Assembly: GCF_020829625.1 (NCBI RefSeq)
Contig: NZ_JAIVFX010000005.1
Location: forward strand, 310,001 to 374,000
Origin: Nostoc sp. XA010
Lineage (GTDB): Bacteria; Cyanobacteriota; Cyanobacteriia; Cyanobacteriales; Nostocaceae
Reading direction: 5' to 3'
Length of the DNA: 64,000 nucleotides
The notes below the pieces were generated by a model. It ran no database searches and had not been told where the DNA came from. It worked only from the letters and a program-made list of their open reading frames with translations. Every line of letters starts with the position of its first letter. Position 1 is the first letter of the stretch. The translations under genes and the position numbers were made by a program. This document shows positions 54,707 to 64,000 of the stretch, piece by piece.

Positions 54707-54926
54707 TGTGGAAAACTTGTGGAAAAACTCAAGTAATTTTCCACAAGGTAATTATACTTAATCAAGTTTTACTAGTCTAATCTCAAGTATTCCACAGATT
54801 TATCCACAAAAAGTAAGATTTTTCCACAATTTAAGTTAAATTTAATCAATTTTTATACGTTACTTAATATTTTTGACTATTTATTCAGCCGTCAATGCTA
54901 ATTATAAGAGTGGTGGTTGTGGAAAA
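54707..54926. other. oriC: Likely chromosomal replication origin (oriC): seven DnaA boxes
   Basis: DnaA boxes of the form TTTTCCACA or TTATCCACA and complements lie at 54707-54715, 54718-54726, 54737-54745, 54788-54796 (one mismatch, TATTCCACA), 54800-54808, 54820-54828 and 54918-54926. The orientation is mixed: the first two and the last read on the minus strand. An AT-rich stretch at 54829-54900 separates the last box and may be the unwinding element. The cluster ends 24 bases from the dnaA stop codon, so the origin lies 3' of dnaA. Confidence 0.9.
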
Positions 54927-54950
54927 CTTCAAATACATCTTCATACATTT

Positions 54951-56333
54951 TCAGGATGATTTTTGAGAACGGCTAGTCATATTGATGCGATCGCTCAGTT
55001 GGCGGATTGTTTGTGCTAAAGTGCGATCGCTCTGGTGGAGTTGGGTAATTTTATCGCAACTATAGATTACCGTTGTATGGTCTTTACCACCAAACTCCTC
55101 GCCAATTCTCGGCAAACTCAGAGACGTATGTTGGCGCATGAGATACATTCCAATTTGACGCGCCCAGCTAATCTCTCTTCGTCGTGAGTTACTTTTGAGA
55201 TCGTCTATTGAAACATCAAAATTATCCGCCACAACCTTTAAAATTGCTTCTGGGGTAGCTGCCATTTTTTCATTAGGCGGTTCTAAAACTGGTGTGATAT
55301 TTTCTACCGTCATCGGTAAGCTCCAAATAGAAATATAAGCCACCGCCCGAATTAAAGCTCCTTCTAATTCTCGAATATTAGAAGTATAGTTAGAAGCAAT
55401 ATACTCAATCACATCGCGGGGAAGGCGAATATTTTCATCCTCAGCTTTTTTCTGTAAAATTGCCATTCTAGTTTCTAAATCGGGCTTTTGGATATCTGCG
55501 ATTAACCCCATAGAAAACCGAGAACAAAGCCGTTCTTGCAAACTAGGAATCTGGTTAGGAGGACGATCAGAAGCAATGACAACTTGTTTACCAGCTTCAT
55601 GTAAAGTATTAAAAGTATAAAAGAATTCTTCTTGGGTATATTCCTTCCCTTCAAGAAACTGAATATCATCAACTAATAAAACATCAGCCGCTCGATAATG
55701 CTCTCGAAAACTTTGCATACTATCTTTACGAATCGCTGTAATTAAATCATTAGTAAACTGCTCAGTCGAAACATAAAATATTTTACAATTAGGCGAAATT
55801 TCCCAGCGATAATGGCCAATCGCCTGCATGAGATGAGTTTTACCCAAACCTACGCCACCACATAAAAATAAAGGATTAAACTCTTTACCTGGAGATTCCG
55901 CAACTGCCAAAGAAGCAGCATGAGCCATCCGATTGTTAGCACCAACTACAAACCGTGAAAAGACATATTTAGAGTTTAATTCAGTAGTTTTTTTATTGTG
56001 ATTAGGAATAGCTTCAGAAATACTGCTGGTATCTGGTGATTCCCAAGAAACCTCTCGTTCACTCAAATGAGAAACTTCATCTCCTTGAGCAACAGTAATG
56101 TAAATTCCTACGGGATGACCCAGAATATCTTGTACTACATGAGCAATGGTATTTATGTAATACTTCTGTAACCAATTACGAGCAAATGCGTTAGGAGTAC
56201 AGATTACCAAGCAATTATTTTCTAATCGCTCCGCACTAGCAGTTTTAATCCAAGTTTCAAAGGTGGGCCGGGATAGTTCAAGCTGTAGGCGCTCTAGTAC
56301 CTGACTCCACAGACTTTCTATGGGAATTTCCAT
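54951..56333 (-). CDS. dnaA: Chromosomal replication initiator DnaA
   Basis: 460 residues. Domain I (about 1-90: [20 protein letters not shown]), a linker, the AAA+ domain III (about 125-340) with Walker [13 protein letters not shown] and Walker [13 protein letters not shown], the Arg-finger region [11 protein letters not shown], and domain IV with the DNA-binding signature [15 protein letters not shown]. It binds the boxes at 54707-54926 and opens the origin. Start ATG 56333. The neighbour dnaN is not present in the window. Confidence 0.97.
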   Translation of the reverse strand: MEIPIESLWSQVLERLQLELSRPTFETWIKTASAERLENNCLVICTPNAFARNWLQKYYINTIAHVVQDILGHPVGIYITVAQGDEVSHLSEREVSWESPDTSSISEAIPNHNKKTTELNSKYVFSRFVVGANNRMAHAASLAVAESPGKEFNPLFLCGGVGLGKTHLMQAIGHYRWEISPNCKIFYVSTEQFTNDLITAIRKDSMQSFREHYRAADVLLVDDIQFLEGKEYTQEEFFYTFNTLHEAGKQVVIASDRPPNQIPSLQERLCSRFSMGLIADIQKPDLETRMAILQKKAEDENIRLPRDVIEYIASNYTSNIRELEGALIRAVAYISIWSLPMTVENITPVLEPPNEKMAATPEAILKVVADNFDVSIDDLKSNSRRREISWARQIGMYLMRQHTSLSLPRIGEEFGGKDHTTVIYSCDKITQLHQSDRTLAQTIRQLSDRINMTSRSQKSS

Positions 56334-56478
56334 TATCCACCACCTTTGCTGCTAACGGTCACAATAGAAGAGAAAGCACTAATTTAGCATCCAGACACGC
56401 TAGACCTAGAATAAACTTTTAAGTTGTAATCATTTTGGGACATACCCCGTAGGCAAGATCCTAACACCAGCGATTGAT

Positions 56479-57978
56479 ATGGAGAAGCAACGACACATGA
56501 AGACAACAAACCATCATTTAGCGCCCAAAAAGATTGAAAAAGAGGCAAGGGAGCAGGGAGTAGGGAGCAAGGGGGATGGTTCAGACGGGGATTCGACCCT
56601 ACCTGTTGCGTTAGCTTCCCGCTCTTTACGAGAACCACTTGACAGAAGTGGGGGACGTAAGAACATGTTCTGCTCTGCTCCCCAGCAGGAGGATGGGGTC
56701 ATTTCCCCCCACTCCCTGCCCCCTCTCCCCCAATCCCCACTCCGTGGGGGCCCCGAGTCCCCCTGCCTCTTCCTTGGTACCAGGGGTCTACCTCGCAGGT
56801 TATGGATGCTCTCATACGGGGTAGCAGTGGTGTTCCTGGGGAGCTGCTCTCTTTTACCTGCTAAAACCTTTGAGACTCGACAAAGCCAGACTCAAGCCCA
56901 AAAGACAATAGAACCTAATCCGGTAATTGTCCCCCCACCAATTATCTCTTCGTCTGAAGATCCTAATTTTGTGGTAAAAGTAGTGCAACAGGTGGGGCCT
57001 GCGGTAGTTCGCATTGATTCTTCCCGAACAATCACTTCTCGCGTACCAGACGAATTTAACGATCCATTTTTCCGACGGTTTTTTGGAGACGGTGCGCCAC
57101 AGCCTAGACAACGGGTAGAGCGGGGTAGCGGCTCTGGATTTATCATTAATTCTTCAGGTCAAATTGTGACCAATTCTCATGTGGTAGATGGTGCTGATAG
57201 AGTGACAGTCACACTTAAAGATGGGCGGACTTTTGACGGGAAAGTGTTGGGTGAAGATCCGGTTACGGATGTAGCTACGATCAAAATTGATGCTAATAAT
57301 CTGCCAACTCTATCTGTGGGTAACTCCGATGCCTTGCAACCAGGAGAAGCAGTAATCGCTATTGGTAATCCTTTAGGCTTGAATAATACCGTTACTTCTG
57401 GGATTATTAGTGCTACAGGTCGTTCTGGTAGTGATATTGGTGCTAGCGACAAACGGGTTGATTATATCCAAACGGACGCTGCAATTAACCCTGGTAATTC
57501 TGGTGGCCCATTGCTTAATGCTCGTGGCCAGGTAATTGCGATGAACACAGCGATTATCCGAGGCGCTCAAGGTTTGGGATTTGCTATTCCCATTAATACT
57601 GTGCAAAGAATTGCCCAGGAATTAATTGCTAACGGTAAAGTAGATCACCCTTATTTAGGTGTTCAAATGGTGACACTGACACCAGAAATTAAAGAAAGAA
57701 TAAAAAATACAACAGGCGATCGCTTAAATTTTACAGCTGATGAGGGCGTTTTGCTGGTTGATATCGTCCCGCGATCGCCTGCATCTACGGCTGGACTCCG
57801 AGCCGGTGATGTAATTAAAAGCATTAATAACCAGCCTGTTACTAAAATTGAAGAAGTACAAAAGCTAGTAGAAAATAGCAAAATCGGTACTAACTTACCA
57901 ATAGAAGTGGAACGCAATGGGCAAATTGTCCAAGTAGGAGTCCAACCTGCTCCTTTACCCGTAACACGCGAGGGATGA
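56479..57978 (+). CDS. HtrA/Deg-type serine protease with PDZ domain
   Basis: 499 residues in the open frame. The signal segment [17 protein letters not shown] begins at Met110 (DNA 56806) and has a lipobox-like LGSC. The trypsin-like domain (about 155-360) has the triad in [11 protein letters not shown] (His), [11 protein letters not shown] (Asp) and [11 protein letters not shown] (Ser); one PDZ domain follows (about 385-490). Residues about 20-105 are encoded by repeat-like DNA at 56540-56790 (GGGAGCA, CCCCACT tracts), so the real start may be 56806 or the N-terminus was pushed away by an insertion. Periplasmic protein quality control is the family role. Divergent from dnaA. Confidence 0.9.
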   Translation: MEKQRHMKTTNHHLAPKKIEKEAREQGVGSKGDGSDGDSTLPVALASRSLREPLDRSGGRKNMFCSAPQQEDGVISPHSLPPLPQSPLRGGPESPCLFLGTRGLPRRLWMLSYGVAVVFLGSCSLLPAKTFETRQSQTQAQKTIEPNPVIVPPPIISSSEDPNFVVKVVQQVGPAVVRIDSSRTITSRVPDEFNDPFFRRFFGDGAPQPRQRVERGSGSGFIINSSGQIVTNSHVVDGADRVTVTLKDGRTFDGKVLGEDPVTDVATIKIDANNLPTLSVGNSDALQPGEAVIAIGNPLGLNNTVTSGIISATGRSGSDIGASDKRVDYIQTDAAINPGNSGGPLLNARGQVIAMNTAIIRGAQGLGFAIPINTVQRIAQELIANGKVDHPYLGVQMVTLTPEIKERIKNTTGDRLNFTADEGVLLVDIVPRSPASTAGLRAGDVIKSINNQPVTKIEEVQKLVENSKIGTNLPIEVERNGQIVQVGVQPAPLPVTREG

Positions 57979-58086
57979 TGTTTAGTCATTAGTCATTAGT
58001 TTGCTTCCCCTGCTCCCCCTGCCTCCCCTGCTCTCTTATCCCCCACTCCCTATTCCCCATTACCGATTACTTAAAGGAGTTTAATC

Positions 58087-58617
58087 ATGACTGAATTAGC
58101 CCCAATAATTCAATTAGGCAATCCAATATTACGCCAAAAAGCTGCTTGGGTTGAGAATATTCAAGATGAGCATATCCAAAAGTTAATTAAAGACTTAATT
58201 GCTACTGTTGGAGAAGCTAACGGCGTGGGGATTGCTGCGCCTCAAGTAGCACAATCCTATCGTTTATTTATTGTGGCTTCCCGCCCTAACGCTAGGTATC
58301 CCAACGCCCCGGAAATGGAACCTACTGCTATGATTAATCCCAAAATTATTGCTCATTCAACTGAAGTTGTCAAAGATTGGGAAGGTTGTTTAAGTGTTCC
58401 AGGAATTAGGGGGTTAGTTCCTCGGTATAAAACTATTGAAGTGGAATACACTGACTGTCAAGGCAACTTACAAAAGCAAGAATTAACCGATTTTATCGCT
58501 CGGATTTTTCAACACGAGTATGATCATCTCGAAGGGATCGTATTTGTAGATCGTATAGAAAACACTCTCGATATGATTACTGAGCAGGAATATCAACAAC
58601 GAGTAGTTAAGAAATAA
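58087..58617 (+). CDS. def: Peptide deformylase
   Basis: 176 residues. Removes the formyl group from the first methionine of new proteins. The three motifs are complete: GVGIAAPQVAQ, EGCLSVPGIRG and the metal-binding QHEYDHLEG. Metal ligands are Cys and the two His of HEYDH. Start ATG 58087 follows AAAGGAG. No fmt gene is adjacent. A GAGACGCGATTAATCGC palindrome follows the stop codon (58628-58654). Confidence 0.96.
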   Translation: MTELAPIIQLGNPILRQKAAWVENIQDEHIQKLIKDLIATVGEANGVGIAAPQVAQSYRLFIVASRPNARYPNAPEMEPTAMINPKIIAHSTEVVKDWEGCLSVPGIRGLVPRYKTIEVEYTDCQGNLQKQELTDFIARIFQHEYDHLEGIVFVDRIENTLDMITEQEYQQRVVKK

Positions 58618-58627
58618 ATGGGAGTGG

Positions 58628-58654
58628 AGAGAGACGCGATTAATCGCCTCTGTA
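58628..58654. repeat. GACGCGATTAATCGC palindromic repeat
   Basis: An intergenic copy of the palindromic family that is inserted in frame in three genes of this window (28616, 31533, 41750). Here it follows def, with one arm altered to CTCTGTAC. Confidence 0.7.
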
Positions 58655-58690
58655 CGGGGAGTGGGTATTGCTATAGTTTAATTAATTAAA

Positions 58691-58714
58691 AAAGCACTGC
58701 GATCGCAGTGCTTT
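58691..58714 (-). terminator. HIP1-centred intrinsic terminator of the potassium-channel-like gene
   Basis: A perfect 24-base palindrome (arms AAAGCACTGCGA) whose centre is the HIP1 octamer GCGATCGC. It overlaps the stop codon of the gene and on the minus strand is followed by a T run, as in intrinsic terminators. Confidence 0.75.
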
Positions 58715-60404
58715 AAGCGTGTGCTTCACAAACTTGCTCGCCCCGCCACAATTGATACAACCGCGTCGCTGGCATCGTCATATATAAAATATCACCAGCG
58801 CTGAGGTTGGTTTCTAATAAATCCCAGCCGTGAAGGGTTTTGTGGTTTGTTTCTACATACAGAGGTACACAGTCAGCAGACATAGCTACATCTTTCACCC
58901 ACTGACCACAAAAAACGTGTGAAGCTGTAATCACAGTTGCAAAAGCCACCCAAAGACTATCTGCTGTGATGCCATTGCCAAGGATGCGTCCCCCTAGTGC
59001 AGCAGCAGCAAAAGCTGGAGCTGCTAGTTCAGCCGGACTTAGTACGGCCTCGAAACCAAATAGCTGTTGCGCTATGCCAGCAAAATCCGGATCGCCATAA
59101 TGAACAATCACCGGAATGCTGGGTGTCAGTCCCTTAGCTTTGAGGGCAATTTCCAGATTGGTAGCATCATTGCTAGTAACAGCAAGCACTGCGGTGGCAG
59201 AGTCTATATTACTGGCTTTGAGTATTGTACGGAAGCTGGCATCTCCTTGAATGACGGGAATACCTAGTTCGCGGGCGGTGTTAATATATTTGTTGTTGGA
59301 ATCGGGTTCAACTACTACAACTTCATGTCCACAGGCGTGGAGTTGCTGCACAATTCTCACTCCAATACTACTTAAGCCACAGACAATGTAGTGATATCGC
59401 TGGGGAATTCGGGCTGCATCCCAAAATTGCTTAAAGCGGCTTCCTAAGACAAAATCAGTGAGCATTGCATACCAAATACCAATCACCACTGCTCCAATCA
59501 GCATCATCACAACAGTAAATAACTTAATACTGTTAGGAGCATTTTCTACTACTTTGTCATTACCACCGGCTCCGGTAATCATGCCGACAGAAAAATATAG
59601 AGCATCGACAGGAGACAAACTTAACTCAGCCGACATATAGGTGAATGTAGCAATCAGAATAACCGCCAATAGTACAACAGCACCCATTACTACCGATCGC
59701 CCGTGTTCCTGAAACTGCTTAAAATTGGTGAGGGCTTTCAGCAGTTTTTTAAGCAATGATCTCCGGGGGGAACGGATGCGGGGTTGTGTACCAATAATTA
59801 AGCGATCGCCCACCTTGATCTCTTGTCCACATATTACACCTGACACCAAATCAATCTCACCTTCTACTGGCAAGTAATAAATCAGCATCCGCGATCGATC
59901 TTCCCACAATTCACTCAGCTTTAGACCTTTCCAGAAGTGGTTTTCATCAATGTATTCTTCATGAATTGGCCAAGTTTGGTGAAATAATTTGATTTGTCCG
60001 ATCGCTCGGTTTCCCATTGCTGCAAAGGTGAATACGGGTGCTGCTAAACCCACAACACTCATACTCAAATGGTCTGGCAAACTTTGATCTAGGCGTTCCC
60101 CCAAATTTGTATTATAAAAACGGTTGATAATCCGAATCTGGGGATTCAGCACCCGTGCTTGCATCATAATAGACAAATTCAGAGCATCTTTAGAACCAGC
60201 GATTACTATAGTGTGCGCCTGTTGAATTCCTGCTGCTGTTAGGGTAGAAGCTGCTTGTAAATCGCCAACAATCACATCTCCTGCGGTTTCGCCAGGGATA
60301 GATTGGTGATGAATGCCAACAACGAAGGCTCCCTGGTGTCTCAGCAAACGAAAGGTTTTATATCCGGTACGTCCTAAGCCACAAACAATAATTCGGGGTT
60401 TCAT
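58713..60404 (-). CDS. RCK-domain ion-channel-like protein (TrkA-N, two membrane helices)
   Basis: 563 residues. A first Rossmann NAD-binding RCK domain (about 3-130; VCGLGRTGYKTFRLL) and a TrkA-C-like part (about 170-208) precede two membrane helices (about 237-258 and 291-318) with a pore loop (about 265-282). A second RCK domain (about 337-460; VCGLSSIGVRIVQQL) and a C-terminal tail follow. The pore loop reads SVGMITGAGGNDK in place of the canonical TVGYG filter, so potassium selectivity is uncertain. It belongs to the cyanobacterial and actinobacterial group of RCK-channel-RCK proteins. Start ATG 60404. Confidence 0.85.
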   Translation of the reverse strand: MKPRIIVCGLGRTGYKTFRLLRHQGAFVVGIHHQSIPGETAGDVIVGDLQAASTLTAAGIQQAHTIVIAGSKDALNLSIMMQARVLNPQIRIINRFYNTNLGERLDQSLPDHLSMSVVGLAAPVFTFAAMGNRAIGQIKLFHQTWPIHEEYIDENHFWKGLKLSELWEDRSRMLIYYLPVEGEIDLVSGVICGQEIKVGDRLIIGTQPRIRSPRRSLLKKLLKALTNFKQFQEHGRSVVMGAVVLLAVILIATFTYMSAELSLSPVDALYFSVGMITGAGGNDKVVENAPNSIKLFTVVMMLIGAVVIGIWYAMLTDFVLGSRFKQFWDAARIPQRYHYIVCGLSSIGVRIVQQLHACGHEVVVVEPDSNNKYINTARELGIPVIQGDASFRTILKASNIDSATAVLAVTSNDATNLEIALKAKGLTPSIPVIVHYGDPDFAGIAQQLFGFEAVLSPAELAAPAFAAAALGGRILGNGITADSLWVAFATVITASHVFCGQWVKDVAMSADCVPLYVETNHKTLHGWDLLETNLSAGDILYMTMPATRLYQLWRGEQVCEAHA

Positions 60405-60730
60405 GAAAAGGCAGCATCTTTTACAGGTAGGGCTGCATTTCTAGTTATTTATCAATATTGTTGCCCGCTTTCTTGCAATATAACTGTAGCTGACAACACG
60501 ATTATTTCAAATAAGATGGCACTTTTACAAATTTATGAAAGTCTATGTTGTTATAGCGACTTCTGAGTTGAGTGCAATACAGACCTAACCCCCAACCATT
60601 GTAGCATTGGGGAATAAGATTCAAAGCCTCTCTCTTTTTAGGAGAGATGAATAGAAGTGAGGTCAAAGTGTATTGCTTTCATTCGAGAAGCGCTATATTT
60701 AGATACCTGAAATTTGAAAAGATCCAAGTT
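60405..60730. other. Divergent intergenic region
   Basis: AT-rich, between the RCK gene and the exported-protein gene. Near 60552 a TATAGCGACTTCTGAGTTG segment resembles an end of the MITE-like element. The frame upstream of 60731 lacks a signal-like N-terminus and is not taken as coding. Confidence 0.45.
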
Positions 60731-61228
60731 ATGAAAAATTTAATAAAATTAACAAGTTTTGGTACTATTTTATGCCCCTTATTTGTGGTAGGAACCCTAG
60801 CTGCTACAGCGCAAGTACAGCCACAGCAACAGCCAGGGCCGATTTCTGCACCTAATGTAACACTGAATATACAAGGTAGCAGTGGTACATGTCCTAAAAC
60901 AATTGGACTGTGGTGGTTTGTTTTACCTTATGAAGGCGGTGCTGAACATACGGTAGTGGCAGATACTAGAGAATTTGCAGATGAAACTAAGTTAGTTTCA
61001 TCTAAGAATAAGCGATTTGTGGAATTTGTTTCACCTTTACGCAGTAATTATGCTTCTTGCGTAGGTCAAACTCGTGGGCAAGAATATAGTTTCTACAATG
61101 TAGAATTTAAGAATAAAAAAGCTTATTTCCGTGTGGATTTACGGAAATCTAATGTACCTGGTCGCTTAATTACTTACAAAAGTATAGTGGCTTCCCGTCC
61201 TTATGTCAGATGGGCGATCGCTGACTAG
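60731..61228 (+). CDS. Exported protein of unknown function
   Basis: 165 residues from ATG 60731. The frame opens at 60647, but MKNLIKLTSFGTILCPLFVV is a clear signal peptide start; cleavage is likely near TAQ (about residue 28). The mature part has a Gln/Pro-rich start, then GSSGTCPKTIGLWWFVLPYEGG and SNYASCVGQTRG, with two cysteines about 60 residues apart that could form a disulfide in the periplasm. A beta-rich C-terminal part ends VRWAIAD. I recognise no family. Located 123 bases before ddl. Confidence 0.72.
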   Translation: MKNLIKLTSFGTILCPLFVVGTLAATAQVQPQQQPGPISAPNVTLNIQGSSGTCPKTIGLWWFVLPYEGGAEHTVVADTREFADETKLVSSKNKRFVEFVSPLRSNYASCVGQTRGQEYSFYNVEFKNKKAYFRVDLRKSNVPGRLITYKSIVASRPYVRWAIAD

Positions 61229-61351
61229 CTCTTCAAATAGGAGAGTTTTTCTAGACAGAGTTTCAATAGCCAATAAAATAATATAGAAAAATATGGCAAT
61301 TTTTGTAGGTTGTGATACGCTATCTGCTTGAGAAGTGTGGAGGAACCGAAA

Positions 61352-62452
61352 ATGGCAAAGCTGCGCGTGGGGTTATTGTTTGGCGGTCGTTCGGGAGAAC
61401 ATGAAGTTTCAATCAAATCAGCACGGGCGATCGCTAAAGCCTTAAGTGCAGAGCAAAATGCTAATAAGTACGAAATACTGCCTTTTTACATCCAAAAAGA
61501 TGGACGCTGGCTAGCCGGAGAAGCACCCGAAAAGGTTTTAGAAACCGGCACTCCGCTACTAGAATCTGAACAATCAACATCTGTTGGAAATCTTACATCC
61601 AACCCTCAAGCTCAAACCCTTAGCAAGTGGCAATCTCCCTCTCAAGTTGCCCAAGTGGATGTTTGGTTTCCCATTCTCCACGGCCCCAACGGTGAAGACG
61701 GAACAATTCAAGGGTTACTGACTTTGATGCAAGTCCCCTTTGTGGGTTCTGGGGTGTTAGGTTCGGCAATGGGGATGGATAAAATTGCCATGAAAATGGC
61801 CTTTGAGCAAGCAGGACTACCACAGGTAAAATACAAGGCGATAACTAGAACGCAAGTTTGGTCTAATCCTTGCGTGTTTCCGAAACTGTGTGATGACATT
61901 GAGGCAGCATTAGGTTATCCTGCTTTTGTCAAACCTGCTAATTTGGGTTCATCGGTGGGTATTGCCAAAGTGCGATCGCGCCAAGAATTAGAAGCCGCTT
62001 TAGATAATGCTGCTAGTTATGACCGCCGATTAGTTGTAGAGGCTGGTGTCGTAGCCAGAGAAGTTGAGTGTGCCGTTTTAGGTAATGATCAACCCCAAGC
62101 CTCTGTCGTTGGAGAGATTACTTATGATAGCGATTTTTATGACTATGAAACTAAATATACGGAGGGACTAGCAAATTTACTGATACCTGCACAGCTTCCA
62201 GATGCGATCGCTCGTCAGATTCAGGACATGGCTTTGCAAGCTTTTGTAGCTGTTGATGCTGCCGGATTAGCAAGGGTAGATTTCTTCTATGTGGAAGCGA
62301 CACAAGAGGTTTTTATCAACGAAATAAATACGTTGCCAGGCTTTACTGCGACTAGTATGTATCCCCAACTTTGGGCCCATAGTGGAGTCTCCTTTCCAGA
62401 ATTAGTTGATCGGTTAATTCAACTTGCGATCGAAAGGCATTCTCCTAGCTGA
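61352..62452 (+). CDS. ddl: D-alanine--D-alanine ligase
   Basis: 366 residues from ATG 61352, which follows a GGAGG site; the frame extends eight codons further. ATP-grasp enzyme that makes the D-Ala-D-Ala end of peptidoglycan precursors. Seen are [66 protein letters not shown], and [20 protein letters not shown]. It is full length for the form with an inserted loop (about residues 64-90 are Ser/Gln-rich). No mur genes are adjacent. Confidence 0.95.
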   Translation: MAKLRVGLLFGGRSGEHEVSIKSARAIAKALSAEQNANKYEILPFYIQKDGRWLAGEAPEKVLETGTPLLESEQSTSVGNLTSNPQAQTLSKWQSPSQVAQVDVWFPILHGPNGEDGTIQGLLTLMQVPFVGSGVLGSAMGMDKIAMKMAFEQAGLPQVKYKAITRTQVWSNPCVFPKLCDDIEAALGYPAFVKPANLGSSVGIAKVRSRQELEAALDNAASYDRRLVVEAGVVAREVECAVLGNDQPQASVVGEITYDSDFYDYETKYTEGLANLLIPAQLPDAIARQIQDMALQAFVAVDAAGLARVDFFYVEATQEVFINEINTLPGFTATSMYPQLWAHSGVSFPELVDRLIQLAIERHSPS

Positions 62453-62654
62453 CAGAGAAAGTAACCAAACTGATTTCAGATTATTACGGCGAAAAGTTAC
62501 AAGAAATACAGAACTTTGACTAAATTTAGCCAGATTTAGTAGCATGTATTTTACAAAAAAAGCTACTTAAATCTGTAACTTTGTTACGGATACCTGATGC
62601 TTGACTCCTCCAGTACAATTTATGGACTAGAGGGGTACAAATCTGAAAGTAATC

Positions 62655-63305
62655 ATGGAAAAAAGTCAGAGTGTACAGCGCGAGCCAACCCAACTTAGAA
62701 GGGCTACTCCAGAGCTGACAAACAGAAAATCGAGATTAAAACAAAGCTCGAACGTTCTGATATATCTGGTTGCACATCATCCTTGGCTATTGTTAACTGG
62801 GTGTTTAGCCATGTTTATAGGAGGTGGTGCCTTTGCCCTGTATAGCTTAGGTAATGCTGGACAGGTAACACAAGAAGAACCAGAAAAAATCCCGGTTATA
62901 GTTGAAGAACCAATCAATGCGCCCTCTGAGAATAGTAATCCTACACCTTTGTGGATGGTGGCTGCGATCGTCCTCAGCTGTGGTAGTGGTTGCTTGCTCA
63001 TTTTCCGAATGCTCAACCGGACAAAGCAACCGCAAAAAGTCCAAAAACTGGTTAACCGTCATCAGGCACGTTTAGCACAGAACCATTACCAAAGATTGGA
63101 ACCTCGCCTTCCCAAGAACCAGCCAATCTTTGTGCCACAGTCACAACTGATGCCCGTTATGCAGGCGCGACCTAAAACAAAACATTTGGTGACAGTTCTG
63201 CCAGCAGAACACAAGCACCACTTGGATACGCGCACAGAATCTTTAGCAGACTTAATGGATCTTCGTAAAGATAGTTCATTGTCTGCAATTTTACGCCAGT
63301 CTTAA
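62655..63305 (+). CDS. Membrane protein of unknown function, two helices
   Basis: 216 residues. Helix one is at about 37-58 (HPWLLLTGCLAMFIGGGAFA), a 35-residue acidic loop (about 72-93) follows, and helix two is at about 98-118 (LWMVAAIVLSCGSGCLLIFR). The C-terminal 100 residues are basic and soluble (VNRHQARLAQNHYQRLEPRL). No family is recognised. Start ATG 62655; 202 bases separate it from ddl. With the next gene it forms a pair of unknown envelope proteins. Confidence 0.7.
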   Translation: MEKSQSVQREPTQLRRATPELTNRKSRLKQSSNVLIYLVAHHPWLLLTGCLAMFIGGGAFALYSLGNAGQVTQEEPEKIPVIVEEPINAPSENSNPTPLWMVAAIVLSCGSGCLLIFRMLNRTKQPQKVQKLVNRHQARLAQNHYQRLEPRLPKNQPIFVPQSQLMPVMQARPKTKHLVTVLPAEHKHHLDTRTESLADLMDLRKDSSLSAILRQS

Positions 63306-63378
63306 ATTTTCGTAAAGCAAAAACCTGTCAAAATAATATTTTTTGCGAATTAAGGCACGGTTATACCGTGCCTTTACT

Positions 63379-63825
63379 ATGATAAAAATGAAAATAGTAG
63401 ATCAGGCAGTGAATAATATTGTGCGGTTAGTTTTGACAGCAATATTGCTGGTGCTGGTGACAGGTTGTGGCAGTATCGGACTGTTACCGACTAGTGAGTT
63501 AGTGCAAAAAGCGATCGCACTTGGGCTAGAGCAAACTCAACAAAAACTTAGCCAGCAGTTGGATTTAGATTTTCAAGGATTTGAAATCAAGCGGCTATCA
63601 ATTACCCAGGAACAACCCCTAACGATTGAAAATTTACCAGCTTTCCACGTTCGGGGAACCTACGACCTAATTCTAAAGCTACCAAAACGGCACTTGACGC
63701 AACCAAAAAAACCTTTTGATCTTTACCTGCAAATTCAGCAAGAAGGCAAAACCTGGCGATTGCTACTTCCAGAAAAAGGTAGTAAAGATACTCAATCAAT
63801 TTGGCGTAGCTATCTCATCCAATAG
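63379..63825 (+). CDS. Lipoprotein of unknown function
   Basis: 148 residues from ATG 63379 (the frame extends 12 codons upstream). The signal helix VRLVLTAILLVLVTGCGSIG contains a lipobox VTGC, so the protein is likely lipid-anchored. The mature part is short, with a coiled LGLEQTQQKLSQQLDLDFQG stretch and a beta-rich end with KTWRLLLPEKG. I recognise no family. It follows the two-helix membrane protein by about 73 bases. Confidence 0.75.
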   Translation: MIKMKIVDQAVNNIVRLVLTAILLVLVTGCGSIGLLPTSELVQKAIALGLEQTQQKLSQQLDLDFQGFEIKRLSITQEQPLTIENLPAFHVRGTYDLILKLPKRHLTQPKKPFDLYLQIQQEGKTWRLLLPEKGSKDTQSIWRSYLIQ

Positions 63826-63854
63826 AGACGGGGAACAGTAAATAAGTAACAAAG

Positions 63855-64000
63855 TTAGTCTCCTGCATCAATTAATTCAAAAAATTGCGAAATTTGTTTA
63901 GTCGAGCGAATGTGATAAACATTTTTGATGCTTTTAGCCTGCTCGATATACTCACGATATTTTGGGGTTAAATATTTGTCACACAACCAAAGCACGCGGT
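63855..64000 (-). CDS. C-terminal fragment of an unknown protein (runs off the window)
   Basis: The minus strand is open from the window edge for 47 codons to a TAA at 63855-63857. The peptide contains LWLCDKYLTPKYREYIEQAK and ends FFELIDAGD. It is too short for a family call. The helix-rich end and regular codon use suggest a real gene whose start lies beyond 64000. Confidence 0.5.
   Translation of the reverse strand, partial: RVLWLCDKYLTPKYREYIEQAKSIKNVYHIRSTKQISQFFELIDAGD

Overview
The window looks like chromosomal DNA of a filamentous, heterocystous-type cyanobacterium close to Nostoc. The reasons are the very frequent HIP1 octamer GCGATCGC, the short-repeat spacers of the TAACTCC / CCCCAGT / GGGAGCA type, a photosystem II subunit gene (psb30), a DUF1818 gene, NIL-domain proteins, a cyanobacterial-type sulfate permease and a hopanoid locus. 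The genus is an inference; no rRNA is present.

Layout. 0-8.4 kb: recJ, psb30 (47 codons, easily missed), a CxxCC cluster protein, two half-size Gdt1-type transporters, a cobalamin-binding-type protein and a hybrid histidine kinase whose N-terminus looks cut off. 8.4-21 kb: a sulfur and cysteine region (cysK, an Rrf2 regulator, divergent cysE, a Crp-family regulator, three small NIL-domain proteins, cysW-cysT-sbpA). It is interrupted by a two-gene module: a 998-residue LRR-Roc-COR GTPase overlapped by a gene for a membrane protein that shares its GDN/GDK motif. 21.5-28 kb: a type II glutamine amidotransferase, purE, nagA, a site-2 protease with CBS domains and a GGDEF/EAL protein. 28-35 kb: a hopanoid side-chain region with hpnG and a ferritin-like gene on the minus strand, and an RND pump, hpnA and hpnH on the plus strand. 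35-39 kb: trmL, a LysM/M23 peptidase and tRNA-Met. 39-52 kb: a frameshifted Rpn-type nuclease, a glycogen debranching enzyme, two peroxiredoxins, a GST, a DnaJ, a P-loop kinase, glgC, a subtilisin with a separate small protein resembling its propeptide, and a GH13 enzyme. 52-64 kb: a fasciclin protein, rpoZ, tRNA-Pro, a cluster of seven DnaA boxes just 3' of dnaA (the likely chromosomal origin), dnaA, an HtrA protease, def, a two-pore-helix potassium-channel-like RCK protein, ddl and several envelope proteins.

How genes may work together. The Rrf2 regulator, CysK and CysE resemble the CymR-CysK-CysE logic of Firmicutes, and the nearby sulfate permease and NIL proteins fit sulfur supply. HpnH makes adenosylhopane and HpnG cleaves it. 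glgC, the debranching enzyme and the GH13 enzyme belong to glycogen metabolism.

The most unusual signals are: (1) a 20-bp palindromic element inserted in frame in three unrelated genes, each time giving the peptide DAIN(R/S)VS; (2) a free-standing propeptide-like protein beside a subtilisin; (3) the LRR-Roc-COR plus GDN/GDK-motif membrane-protein pair, whose second gene starts with what looks like fused remnants of two other small genes; (4) repeated in-frame invasion of coding genes by intergenic-type repeats. All calls come from reading the sequence; no database search was run.
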